Of a DNA stretch of 42,754 bases, positions 18,961 to 26,376 are shown piece after piece (within the stretch, counting starts at the first letter, position 1; each line of letters begins with the position of its first letter). The stretch lies in contig NZ_JAPFDR010000024.1 of the NCBI RefSeq assembly GCF_026168755.1, positions 1 through 42,754 on the forward strand, read 5' to 3'. The translations under genes were made by a program, and so were the position numbers. The stretch comes from Clostridium sp. (lineage in GTDB: Bacteria; Bacillota; Clostridia; Clostridiales; Clostridiaceae). The notes under the pieces were generated by a model. That model was not told where the DNA came from and ran no database searches. It saw only the letters and a program-made list of their open reading frames with translations.

Positions 18961-18998
18961 AAAAAACTGCGCACATTCGGGAATGTGCGCAGTTTTTT
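18961..18998. repeat. 18-bp GC-richer palindrome between divergent island genes
   Basis: Perfect arms 18961-18978 and 18981-18998 (core AACTGCGCACATTC / GAATGTGCGCAGTT) around GG. T runs on both strands make it look like a bidirectional terminator, but no transcript obviously enters it: it sits between two outward-facing promoters. Its GC content stands out from the AT-rich flanks. A recombination, nicking (oriT-like) or insulator role is possible. Confidence 0.75.
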
Positions 18999-19044
18999 TA
19001 TAAAATAATATTGCTATTTTTTTATAGAATTCGAACTTTTTATA

Positions 19045-19053
19045 TGTTATAAT
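19045..19053 (+). promoter_or_regulatory. extended -10 promoter of the coiled-coil gene
   Basis: TG-T-TATAAT at 19045-19053. No good -35 is present, as expected for an extended -10 promoter. The start near 19060 falls at the first operator repeat. Confidence 0.55.
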
Positions 19054-19062
19054 TATAGCAAA

Positions 19063-19108
19063 AGTTAACTAAAGTTAACTTAGTTGACTTTAGTTAACTA
19101 AGTTGAAG
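19063..19108. promoter_or_regulatory. phased array of AGTTAACT palindromes (operator)
   Basis: Copies at 19063-19070, 19073-19080, 19082-19089 (AGTTGACT), 19092-19099 and a degenerate 19101-19108 (AGTTGAAG), with starts 10, 9, 10 and 9 bases apart, i.e. one per helical turn. The array fills the space between the -10 box and the ribosome site GGAGG (19113-19117), so cooperative binding would block transcription of the gene that follows. Confidence 0.75.
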
Positions 19109-19127
19109 TGAAGGAGGATTTAAGAGT

Positions 19128-20141
19128 ATGAAAAATAATGACAAAATTAATGAAAATCAAGAAATAATGATTGAAAATAGTAGTAAAAAAGATTTAGAGA
19201 ATGAAGTGAATTCTTTTGATTTTACTAAGGAAGATAAAGATAAGATAGAAACTAAGGGATTAAAGCTAAAAAAATCTACAAAAGAAAGATTAAATTCACT
19301 TCAAGCAAGTTTTGATGATGCAGAAAGTATGGTAGTAGCATTGTTAAATCAATATGAGGTTTTTAAAGTTGAAAGTAACGATAAATTTGCAGATAGAAAA
19401 GGTGAAATTGACAGATTTAATTTTCTTATGGAGTCTATAAAGGGGTGTTTTGTTAACTCTTTAGATATGGCTGCATATATAGAAGATAAATGTATAGAAA
19501 AAATGAAAGGTGAAATAAAGAAAAAGGATAGAGTTATAGCTTTATTACAAGAGGAAAACAGTTCTTTAAGCAAAAAGATAAAAGAAAATGAAATAGAATT
19601 TAAAAATAAAGGTAGGGAATTGGAAGAAACTAAAGAAAGTTTCACTAGAGTTAACTTAGCGTTAACTACTGTTGAAAAAGAGTTAAATGAAAAGTCTAAA
19701 GTTATTGAAAATCTACAATTACATATAGCATCACTTTCTGATATATCTAAAGAGGAGAAAGTAGTTAAGGAAGAGAATAGTGAACTAAGAGAAAAGATAA
19801 AATTATTAGAGTTACAGTTATCTGAGTCTAAAATAGAGTTTCAAAAATTTGAATATCTAAAGAGCGATAATGAAAGATATATTTCTGAAATTGCAGAGCT
19901 AAGAAAGGAAAAGTATGAATATAAAGTATATAGCACTGAGTTGAATAATAAAATACAAGATATTTTACTAGAAAAATCAGATGAAATAACGAGAATTAAT
20001 AATGAAAAGAATAAAGCATTAAGGGAATGTGAAGAAAAAAATGCTAAAGAGTTAAGGGAGGCAAATAATATTATTAGTAAATTAAAAGATGAGCTATATG
20101 AATTGAAGTTAACTTTTAATCAATCTATAAATACAAAATAA
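19128..20141 (+). CDS. coiled-coil protein, KfrA-like layout
   Basis: 337 aa, acidic and basic residues mixed, no membrane helix. Residues about 40-80 (LKLKKSTKERLNSLQASFDDAESMV) look like a small helical DNA-binding head. From about residue 125 to the end it is a continuous heptad-rich coiled coil (KKKDRVIALLQEENSSLSKK and onward). A small DNA-binding head plus long alpha-helical tail is the KfrA-type layout of plasmid proteins, which bind repeats in their own promoter. The phased AGTTAACT array in front of the gene fits that. Assignment is by architecture only. Start ATG 19128 with AAGGAGG. Confidence 0.65.
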   Translation: MKNNDKINENQEIMIENSSKKDLENEVNSFDFTKEDKDKIETKGLKLKKSTKERLNSLQASFDDAESMVVALLNQYEVFKVESNDKFADRKGEIDRFNFLMESIKGCFVNSLDMAAYIEDKCIEKMKGEIKKKDRVIALLQEENSSLSKKIKENEIEFKNKGRELEETKESFTRVNLALTTVEKELNEKSKVIENLQLHIASLSDISKEEKVVKEENSELREKIKLLELQLSESKIEFQKFEYLKSDNERYISEIAELRKEKYEYKVYSTELNNKIQDILLEKSDEITRINNEKNKALRECEEKNAKELREANNIISKLKDELYELKLTFNQSINTK

Positions 20142-20151
20142 ATTTAATAAA

Positions 20152-20180
20152 AAAACGCTAGGGGTGAATCCTAGCGTTTT
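20152..20180. terminator. bidirectional terminator between convergent island genes
   Basis: AAAACGCTAGG (20152-20162) and CCTAGCGTTTT (20170-20180), 11 bp, 7-base loop. The minus-strand stop TAG (20171-20173) lies in the stem. Confidence 0.8.
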
Positions 20181-20602
20181 CTATTAACTATACTAGATAG
20201 ACGTAGTTCGCCATTATCTAAAACTCTTATGAACCATTTAAAATTTGAACTATTTAAATTATTTTCAAGGTTTATTATGGTTTTTTCAGACAATATTGGG
20301 ATTAAGATAATATCATTTACTTTATTTTGAGTGTTTATAAAAATAGAACCTTCATAATCTGTAAAGTAAGAACAAAGAGAGTTTAAATCAAGTGTTATTG
20401 TATTTGGGAATTCTTTTATGAATGGGCAAATAAATTCCTCTCTATTTTTAGTGTTTTTAATAATTATCATTGAAAAGTTTAAGTTTTCATAATCGTTAGG
20501 TGAAAAGTATAGGATTAATTTATTATTGCTTTTAATACATTTTTCTAACAAAATCCTTTTTATATATGATGAGTTGGTGTAATTATTCATTGCAAATGAC
20601 AA
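20171..20602 (-). CDS. unknown 143-aa protein of the island
   Basis: The frame is open to TTG 20647, but TAGGAGAG (20607-20614 on the minus strand) fits a TTG start at 20602. The protein has no signal peptide and alternates polar segments with strands (KLILYFSPNDYENLNFSMIIIKN, GSIFINTQNKVNDIILIPIL), ending in a short tail KWFIRVLDNGELRLS. No motif or family recognised. It is convergent with the coiled-coil gene and divergent from the next membrane-anchored gene, so it is probably transcribed alone. Confidence 0.55.
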   Translation of the reverse strand: MSFAMNNYTNSSYIKRILLEKCIKSNNKLILYFSPNDYENLNFSMIIIKNTKNREEFICPFIKEFPNTITLDLNSLCSYFTDYEGSIFINTQNKVNDIILIPILSEKTIINLENNLNSSNFKWFIRVLDNGELRLSSIVNRKR

Positions 20603-20738
20603 TATAATCTCTCCTATAAATTTATTATTAATAAATATATTATGCAAAAGTTTAAAAATAGATATAAAGTTATAAAAATAATATTTTATGTGATAATGAT
20701 AATACTAATATTAATACTATAAGTGAGGAGTGAGTTTT

Positions 20739-21353
20739 TTGCCTATTGCACTTGTTACTGCTTTAATATCAGCTGGAGGATTAATATTAGGTTCGGTAAT
20801 TGGAGCTATTTGTAGTTGGTTTATAAGTAAATTTTCACTAAATGAGCAAAAAAGAATCCAACAAGAAAATTTAAATTACCAACAGCAGTGTAGATGCGAA
20901 GAAAAATATATTAATGCAAATATTATTAGACTAGATTTTTGTAATGCGATTTATCAAAGTATAAGATATTTGCAGACGGAGGAAAAGTATAGTTTTTATA
21001 GTTCTATACCTATTTATAAAGAGTATCATAAAATAGTTGCATCTTTATGTGATGAGTATTCTTTAAGAGAATTAAGTTATATATACCAATTATACGGTGT
21101 TTTAGAAGAGTGTTCTAAAATGGTGGAATTCTATTTAAAAAGTAATTCATTAGATAATATTGCTATAAGAAATTCTTATAAAATGGTATTGGAGAAGATT
21201 TATGGTGATAATTATCTTAAGATTTTATCTAAAAATATTGATGATATTAGTTATAAAGAATTATATAGCGATTGTTTAATGAAGGAGGGGTATAGAAATA
21301 TCCTTAGATCTTTAGATGAAATTTGTAATATAGGAGGTGAAATAAAAAGATGA
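20739..21353 (+). CDS. unknown 204-aa protein with N-terminal membrane helix
   Basis: GTGAGGAG at 20723-20730 fits a TTG start at 20739 rather than the overlapping GTG 20730. Residues 3-28 are a glycine-rich membrane helix (ALVTALISAGGLILGSVIGA), followed by a cytoplasmic helical domain with scattered Cys and Tyr (CRCEEKYIN, YSFYSSIPIYKEYHK, LSYIYQLYGVLEECSKM). Short-anchor plus helical-body proteins of this sort are common in mobile elements and defence loci, but I cannot name a family. It ends in the hairpin at 21345. Confidence 0.55.
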   Translation: MPIALVTALISAGGLILGSVIGAICSWFISKFSLNEQKRIQQENLNYQQQCRCEEKYINANIIRLDFCNAIYQSIRYLQTEEKYSFYSSIPIYKEYHKIVASLCDEYSLRELSYIYQLYGVLEECSKMVEFYLKSNSLDNIAIRNSYKMVLEKIYGDNYLKILSKNIDDISYKELYSDCLMKEGYRNILRSLDEICNIGGEIKR

Positions 21354-21375
21354 TGAATATAACTCATCATCTTTT
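21345..21375. terminator. bidirectional terminator, right edge of island
   Basis: AAAAGATGATGA (21345-21356) with TCATCATCTTTT (21364-21375), 12 bp, 7-base loop. It contains the stop of the plus-strand gene and lies 4 bases before the end of the convergent PadR gene. Confidence 0.75.
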
Positions 21376-21378
21376 GCT

Positions 21379-21768
21379 TTAATTTAACATTTCAATCATT
21401 AAATCTAAAGTATTTTTAGTTTTTTTCAAGTTATCTATGTAATCTGCTATATGATGTTTATAATAATAAACGCCTTCGTCTGTAATAGAATAAATTTTTT
21501 TGCTTCGTTTATTTAAAAAATCATCACCTGTCCACTTACTTATTACATAGCCCTTGCTTTCAAGATCGTATAAGGTTTCATAAATTGTACTTGATGATAC
21601 TGGAAAAGGTAAATTTGAATTTTGAAATACATCTTTAAATGCCTCTAATACTTTATTACCAAATATAACTTCTCCTTTTGATAATTCCTTTAATATATAA
21701 AATGAATATAACATTTTTGTGTTTACAACATTTCTAGGTGCTATAAGTCTATTTCTATTGGTATTCAT
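21379..21768 (-). CDS. PadR-family transcriptional regulator
   Basis: 129 aa. The N-terminal winged helix contains VSSSTIYETLYDLESKGYVIS (about residues 56-76), the PadR recognition helix and wing, then KKIYSITDEGVYYYKHH. The short C-terminal helix (DNLKKTKNTLDLMIEML) is the dimerisation part of the small PadR subfamily. ATG 21768 lies within the palindrome ATACATGTAT, a plausible autoregulatory site. It is divergent from the Cys/Gly-rich gene and may control it. The effector is unknown. Confidence 0.9.
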   Translation of the reverse strand: MNTNRNRLIAPRNVVNTKMLYSFYILKELSKGEVIFGNKVLEAFKDVFQNSNLPFPVSSSTIYETLYDLESKGYVISKWTGDDFLNKRSKKIYSITDEGVYYYKHHIADYIDNLKKTKNTLDLMIEMLN

Positions 21769-21920
21769 ACATGTATCACTCCTTAGATTACCATATATGA
21801 TTATAATAACAAAAAAAATAAATGATGTCTAATTATAAAGAATTATATTTAGATTAGGGAACATAAAAAAGTAAAATTGAATACTATATATTAAAGTACC
21901 AATGATAGGAGATGGGAAAC

Positions 21921-22172
21921 ATGTCAAAGAAGTGTTGTAGAAGAAACAATTGCTGCCGAAACAATTGTTGCTGTACTTGTTGTAATCCTTGCAATTTTAA
22001 TAATTGCGGTTGTGGAGGTTTTAATAATTGCGGTGGCTGTGGAGGTTTCGGTAATTGTGGTGGTTTTGGTAATTGCGGCGGCTTCGGCAATTGCGGTGGC
22101 TTTGGTAATTGCGGCGGTGGCTGGGCTTGGTGGATAATTTTATTATTATTCTTCGGTGGCGGTTGCTGGTAA
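21921..22172 (+). CDS. Cys/Gly/Asn-rich repeat protein with hydrophobic tail (83 aa)
   Basis: AGGAG at 21907-21911 abuts ATG 21912, so ATG 21921 (9-base gap) is the likely start. The N-terminus is Cys/Arg/Asn-rich (CCRRNNCCRNNCCCTCC). The middle holds four perfect GFGNCG hexapeptides coded by 18-base repeats at 22044-22115. The C-terminus is a hydrophobic/aromatic segment WAWWIILLLFFGGG. It resembles small YjcZ-like or spore-surface proteins with a short membrane tail, and could also be a cross-linked structural peptide. Its GC content is clearly higher than the surroundings. A PadR gene lies divergent. Confidence 0.7.
   Translation: MSKKCCRRNNCCRNNCCCTCCNPCNFNNCGCGGFNNCGGCGGFGNCGGFGNCGGFGNCGGFGNCGGGWAWWIILLLFFGGGCW
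22044..22115 (+). repeat. four tandem 18-bp repeats coding GFGNCG
   Basis: Units at 22044, 22062, 22080 and 22098 differ only at third codon positions (GGT/GGC, TTC/TTT, TGT/TGC), so the peptide is conserved while the DNA varies. Copy number could change by slippage. Confidence 0.85.
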
Positions 22173-22182
22173 TTTATAGCTT

Positions 22183-22226
22183 AGTGTACCAAAAAGTGTA
22201 TCAAATTTTTGGTGCACTTTTTTAAT
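22183..22226 (+). terminator. terminator after the Cys/Gly-rich gene
   Basis: AGTGTACCAAAAA (22183-22195) with TTTTTGGTGCACT (22206-22218), one mismatch, followed by TTTTT. Confidence 0.8.
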
Positions 22227-22294
22227 TAATTATAAATTTATTTATATGATTATGGGAAAACTATTTTAGAAAGAAACTCTAGAGGTGTTGTTAG

Positions 22295-22978
22295 ATGCGA
22301 AAAAATATATTTATATTTAGCTTAATATTAGTTATGCTAATATCTTTGAATTGTAATATGGCATATGCAGAACCCGATGAAAGTGCAGAACAAAACGAAA
22401 AAACAGAAAATGAGCCATACAAAACTTTAGAAGAGTTAAAAAGGGAATTGAAAGAGGAAAGGAGGCAAATAGATCAACAAAGATTAGAAGAAATTAGAAA
22501 GAAAGAACAGGAGAAGAGAGAAGGATTGGGTGAATCTGAAAATCAAGAAAAGGAAAACTTAGAAAAGAATGATGCAAATGAAAAGAAAAAAAGTGAGAGT
22601 AAAGAAAATGAATATATACCATCATTAATAGTAAGATTGAGAGGTAAACATTCAACTAAGTATTTATGCTCATATCATTTTATTATAGAAGATGGGAATA
22701 CGGAAAGTGAACTTGATAAAACTAATTTTGATGATTACCAAACACTTTTAAAGAAACCTTCTTTGAAAGTTAGAACTGGAGAAGTAATAAATTTTGAATT
22801 TAGTGAGAAACCTATTAAAGTTAAAGCTTATATTTGGGATGATGAAATTAAAGAATTGGAAATGAAAAGAGGTACCATAAAAGTTCCACAATTAGATAAA
22901 AAAATAGTAGTTGGAGTTGAAGGTACATATAAAAATGGAAAAATACTTTATGCTATTGTTCTAGATGTTAGAGGCTAA
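22295..22978 (+). CDS. secreted protein of unknown function (227 aa)
   Basis: Signal peptide: MRKN basic start, hydrophobic core (IFIFSLILVMLISL), likely cut after MAYA (residue 25). The Cys at 20 lacks a lipobox, so it is not an obvious lipoprotein. Residues 40-105 are a highly charged helix rich in Glu/Lys (KRELKEERRQIDQQRLEE). The C-terminal 110 residues look beta-rich (SLIVRLRG, VINFEFSEKPIKVKAYIWDD, KIVVGVEGTYKNGK), an Ig-like or adhesion-type fold. Start ATG 22295. It lies 48 bases before tepA and may share its transcript. No family recognised. Confidence 0.7.
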   Translation: MRKNIFIFSLILVMLISLNCNMAYAEPDESAEQNEKTENEPYKTLEELKRELKEERRQIDQQRLEEIRKKEQEKREGLGESENQEKENLEKNDANEKKKSESKENEYIPSLIVRLRGKHSTKYLCSYHFIIEDGNTESELDKTNFDDYQTLLKKPSLKVRTGEVINFEFSEKPIKVKAYIWDDEIKELEMKRGTIKVPQLDKKIVVGVEGTYKNGKILYAIVLDVRG

Positions 22979-23026
22979 TGTTTATTATAAAGTATATTAA
23001 ATATTACAAATGGAGGAAGAAATGAC

Positions 23027-23797
23027 ATGAATAAAGAAACTTATGAAAAAAATATTTATAAAGAGTTAAAATGTGATAGTATAAATGAAGATGAAAAGGT
23101 AGAGAGTAATGAAGATGAAAAATTAAAAAAGGAACAAGCAAAGGTTTCTGAAATAAAGGAACTCGGAACTAATAATATGACAGGACCTGATCAAAGTATT
23201 CAGATTTTACCGATAATTGGCCAAATTGAAGGTCATGTAGTTTTACCACCACAAACTAAAGCTACAAAATATGAACATATAATACCGCAATTAATTTCTA
23301 TGGAGCAAAATGATAAGATAAAGGGAATATTAATTATATTAAATACAGTAGGTGGAGATGTTGAAGCAGGATTAGCTATTGCGGAAATGATATGTTCTTT
23401 ATCAAAACCAACAGTTTCTATTGTAATTGGTGGAGGACATTCTATAGGAGTTCCTCTAGCAACTTCGGCAGATTATTCATTTATTACTCCATCGGCAACT
23501 ATGATAGTTCATCCTGTTAGAATGAACGGGTTTGTAATTGGAGTAGCACAAACATTTCATTATTTTAAGAAGATGCAAGAGCGCATAAATAACTTTATTG
23601 TTAGAACATCTAAAATAGATAAGGATGAATTAGAAAGAATGATGTTGAAATCAGATGAGTTATTAAATGATATGGGAACTATTTTAATTGGAGATCAGGC
23701 AGTAGAGTGTGGATTAATAGATAATGTTGGTGGAATAAAAGATGCCCTAGATAAATTAGATGAGCTTATAAGAAATGATCAAGAGAAAGAAAAATAA
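23027..23797 (+). CDS. tepA: ClpP-class translocation-enhancing protein TepA
   Basis: 256 aa. A charged N-terminal tail (1-55) precedes a ClpP/crotonase-like fold: GQIEGHVVLPP, GILIILNTVGGDVEAGLAIAE (about 108-128), GGGHSIGVPLA with the candidate Ser (about 141) and MIVHPVRMNG (about 162). The family (YmfB/TepA of Bacillus) is a cytosolic protein described as stimulating preprotein export; its protease activity is not well settled. In Bacillus it also sits beside spoIIIE, as here. The ribosome site is GGAGG. It ends at the hairpin at 23806. Confidence 0.88.
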   Translation: MNKETYEKNIYKELKCDSINEDEKVESNEDEKLKKEQAKVSEIKELGTNNMTGPDQSIQILPIIGQIEGHVVLPPQTKATKYEHIIPQLISMEQNDKIKGILIILNTVGGDVEAGLAIAEMICSLSKPTVSIVIGGGHSIGVPLATSADYSFITPSATMIVHPVRMNGFVIGVAQTFHYFKKMQERINNFIVRTSKIDKDELERMMLKSDELLNDMGTILIGDQAVECGLIDNVGGIKDALDKLDELIRNDQEKEK

Positions 23798-23805
23798 GGC
23801 AAAAT

Positions 23806-23840
23806 AAAAAGAAATTCCAATTAAGGAGTTTCTTTTTTAT
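23806..23840 (+). terminator. terminator after tepA
   Basis: AAAAAGAAA (23806-23814) with TTTCTTTTT (23829-23837) plus an inner CC/GG pair; a T run is part of the 3' arm. Confidence 0.7.
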
Positions 23841-23921
23841 TTGAAATATGTTTAAAATATTTATAAGCTATAATATAATAAAGTTTGCTAAAAATGATGT
23901 TTTTTATATAGAGGTGATTTG

Positions 23922-26303
23922 ATGGGAACAGGGAGTAAAAAAAGAAATACAAAAAAGAAAGGCAGTGAATCTGTTGAGAAAAAAGGTGATGTTAAAGCAG
24001 TATTGTATATAGCCATAGGAATACTATTGGCATTTTCCACTTATACAGATTTAGCAGGAGTTTTATCAGTAATATCTAGAAAAACAATGTATAGTATGTT
24101 TGGAGTTATAGTATACCTTATACCCCTATATCTTGTTTATTTTGGGATAGATACAATAAGATCTAAGGGAACAATAAAATATTCTAGAAGATTTTTTAGT
24201 GTTACAGTACTTGCTATAGTTGTATGGTTGTTTTGTAGCACTATGTCAATTCAATTTATGAGTGGATCTGCATATAATAATGAAGGTTTTTTAGAACTGA
24301 TTAAAAAATTGAATTTTTCAAATAATTATTCTCTTCATGGTGGATTTTTGGGTTTTCTAATTACATATCCATTATCAAAGTTAATAGGATATATAGGAAG
24401 TTATATATTATATAGTACTTTATTTTTAATAGGTATGATATTATTAATGGATATAACTTTATATGATATATATGTAAAAATCAAAAAGATGATAGCTGGG
24501 TTTATAGGAGTTGGTTTCTCTAAAAGTGACGTTAAAATAGAGAATATTAGAAAGAAGAGAGAAAAAAGTGTTAATAATGATACTATTGAAGTTATAGTAC
24601 CTGATGGAAAAAATGAAAAAGATGAATTTATTAAGGGGATAAATAATAAAATACAAATTCTTGATTTTATGAGAAATTCAGAGTTGCAGGATGTAAATCC
24701 TCTTCAAAACTTTAATTTAGATGACACTGAAGACTATACTAAAAATAGCACTGTTGATAGTGAAATTAATACTTTGAAAAAGAATAGTAAAAATTTATCT
24801 CATGAAGATAAAGATGTTGTAAGTAAGGAGATAGAACACTCAATAAATGAAATAGGTGAAACTACAAAGAAAGATTACTTATTTCCTAGTATGGATTTAT
24901 TAAATATAAATTCTAAACTAAAATTAAAGAATGAAGATAAAAAAGATTTAATTGAAAATGCAAATAAATTAGAAGAAACTCTTTCTAACTTTGGAGTAGA
25001 AGCTAAAGTAGTACAAGTTACTAAAGGCCCTTCTGTTACTAGATTTGAATTACAACCAAGTCCAGGAGTTAAAGTATCTAAAATAGTTAACTTGCAAGAT
25101 GATATTGCTTTAGGCTTGGCGGCAAATGGGGTTAGAATGGAAGCACCTATTCCAGGAAAAGCAGCTATTGGTATTGAAGTGCCTAATAAAAAGCAGTCTC
25201 CTGTATTTTTAAGAGAAGTTCTTGATTCTAAAGAGTTCACAAATACTAATAAAAATTTAGCTTTTGCTTTAGGAAAAGATATTACAGGAAAATGTGTAGT
25301 TGGTGATTTAAGTAAAATGCCACATATGTTAATAGCAGGGGCTACTGGATCAGGAAAGTCTGTTTGTATAAATTCACTTATAATAAGTTTATTATATAAG
25401 TATTCTCCAGAACAAGTAAAACTTCTTATGGTAGATCCTAAAGTTGTAGAATTAAGTGTTTATAATGGAATACCTCATTTGTTAATTCCAGTTGTAACAG
25501 ACCCTAAAAAAGCTGCAGGAGCTCTTAATTGGGCGGTTAATGAGATGAACAAGCGATATAATTTATTCTCTCAAATGAAGGTAAAAAATATAGAATCATA
25601 TAATAAGCTTTTTGACAAAGGTGAAATACAAGAAAAATTACCTTATATAGTAGTAATTGTAGATGAACTTTCAGATTTAATGATGGCATGTCCAAATGAT
25701 GTAGAAGATTATATTTGTAGATTAGCGCAAATGGCTAGAGCTGCAGGTATGCACTTAATTATAGCAACACAAAGACCATCTGTAGATGTAATAACAGGTG
25801 TTATAAAGGCTAATATTCCTTCTAGAGTTTCTTTTGCTGTTTCATCTGGAACAGATTCAAGAACTATATTAGATCAAGTTGGAGCGGAAAAACTTCTTGG
25901 TAGAGGGGATATGCTTTACTATCCTATAGGAGAAAATAAACCAGTTAGAGTTCAAGGTGCATTTATTTCTGAAGAAGAAGTTGAAAATGTAGTTGAATTT
26001 ATAAAACAATCTGATGAAGATATAGATTATTCAGAAGATATATTAAATCATATAAATAATGAAGTTATTACTGAAGCTGTAATAACAAATGAGGGTGATG
26101 AGTTATTAGAAGAGGCTATAAAAATAGTTGTTGAATACCAACAAGCTTCAACGTCTTTTATACAAAGGAAATTGAGAGTTGGGTTTAATAGAGCATCTAG
26201 AATAATGGATGAATTAGAAGAACGTGGCGTTATCTCTGAAAAGGATGGAAGTAAACCAAGGCAAGTATTAATTGAAAAAGAGGATATATATGATAACCAA
26301 TAG
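23922..26303 (+). CDS. spoIIIE: DNA translocase SpoIIIE/FtsK
   Basis: Pumps chromosome DNA across the division or sporulation septum. 793 aa from ATG 23922 (GAGGTG at 23911; a TTG at 23919 is too close). A lysine-rich start, about four membrane helices (about 25-185), a divergent linker (190-330), then the motor: beta domain, Walker [13 protein letters not shown] (about 472), Walker [13 protein letters not shown] (about 576), [12 protein letters not shown]. The last 65 residues are the winged-helix gamma domain ([24 protein letters not shown]) that reads polar DNA motifs. A single gene can serve both vegetative and sporulation roles. Confidence 0.96.
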   Translation: MGTGSKKRNTKKKGSESVEKKGDVKAVLYIAIGILLAFSTYTDLAGVLSVISRKTMYSMFGVIVYLIPLYLVYFGIDTIRSKGTIKYSRRFFSVTVLAIVVWLFCSTMSIQFMSGSAYNNEGFLELIKKLNFSNNYSLHGGFLGFLITYPLSKLIGYIGSYILYSTLFLIGMILLMDITLYDIYVKIKKMIAGFIGVGFSKSDVKIENIRKKREKSVNNDTIEVIVPDGKNEKDEFIKGINNKIQILDFMRNSELQDVNPLQNFNLDDTEDYTKNSTVDSEINTLKKNSKNLSHEDKDVVSKEIEHSINEIGETTKKDYLFPSMDLLNINSKLKLKNEDKKDLIENANKLEETLSNFGVEAKVVQVTKGPSVTRFELQPSPGVKVSKIVNLQDDIALGLAANGVRMEAPIPGKAAIGIEVPNKKQSPVFLREVLDSKEFTNTNKNLAFALGKDITGKCVVGDLSKMPHMLIAGATGSGKSVCINSLIISLLYKYSPEQVKLLMVDPKVVELSVYNGIPHLLIPVVTDPKKAAGALNWAVNEMNKRYNLFSQMKVKNIESYNKLFDKGEIQEKLPYIVVIVDELSDLMMACPNDVEDYICRLAQMARAAGMHLIIATQRPSVDVITGVIKANIPSRVSFAVSSGTDSRTILDQVGAEKLLGRGDMLYYPIGENKPVRVQGAFISEEEVENVVEFIKQSDEDIDYSEDILNHINNEVITEAVITNEGDELLEEAIKIVVEYQQASTSFIQRKLRVGFNRASRIMDELEERGVISEKDGSKPRQVLIEKEDIYDNQ

Positions 26304-26376
26304 TATAAAATACTTGTAAATATAAGATAGTTAAATTACAATAAATATTATTATTTGAACTTAGGAGGAAGTTATT

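Noticed and set aside
18961..18998. simple terminator annotation of the GC-richer palindrome
   Set aside because: Flanking genes both run away from it, so a terminator role has no obvious transcript to stop.
21884..22090. minus-strand Pro/Leu/Gln repeat ORF
   Set aside because: Antisense reading of the Gly/Cys 18-base repeats; the plus-strand gene has the ribosome site and terminator.
22044..22115. CRISPR-like array
   Set aside because: The 18-base units are contiguous with no spacers and are in-frame coding repeats.
24459..25240. two minus-strand ORFs inside spoIIIE
   Set aside because: Shadows of a strongly conserved coding region.
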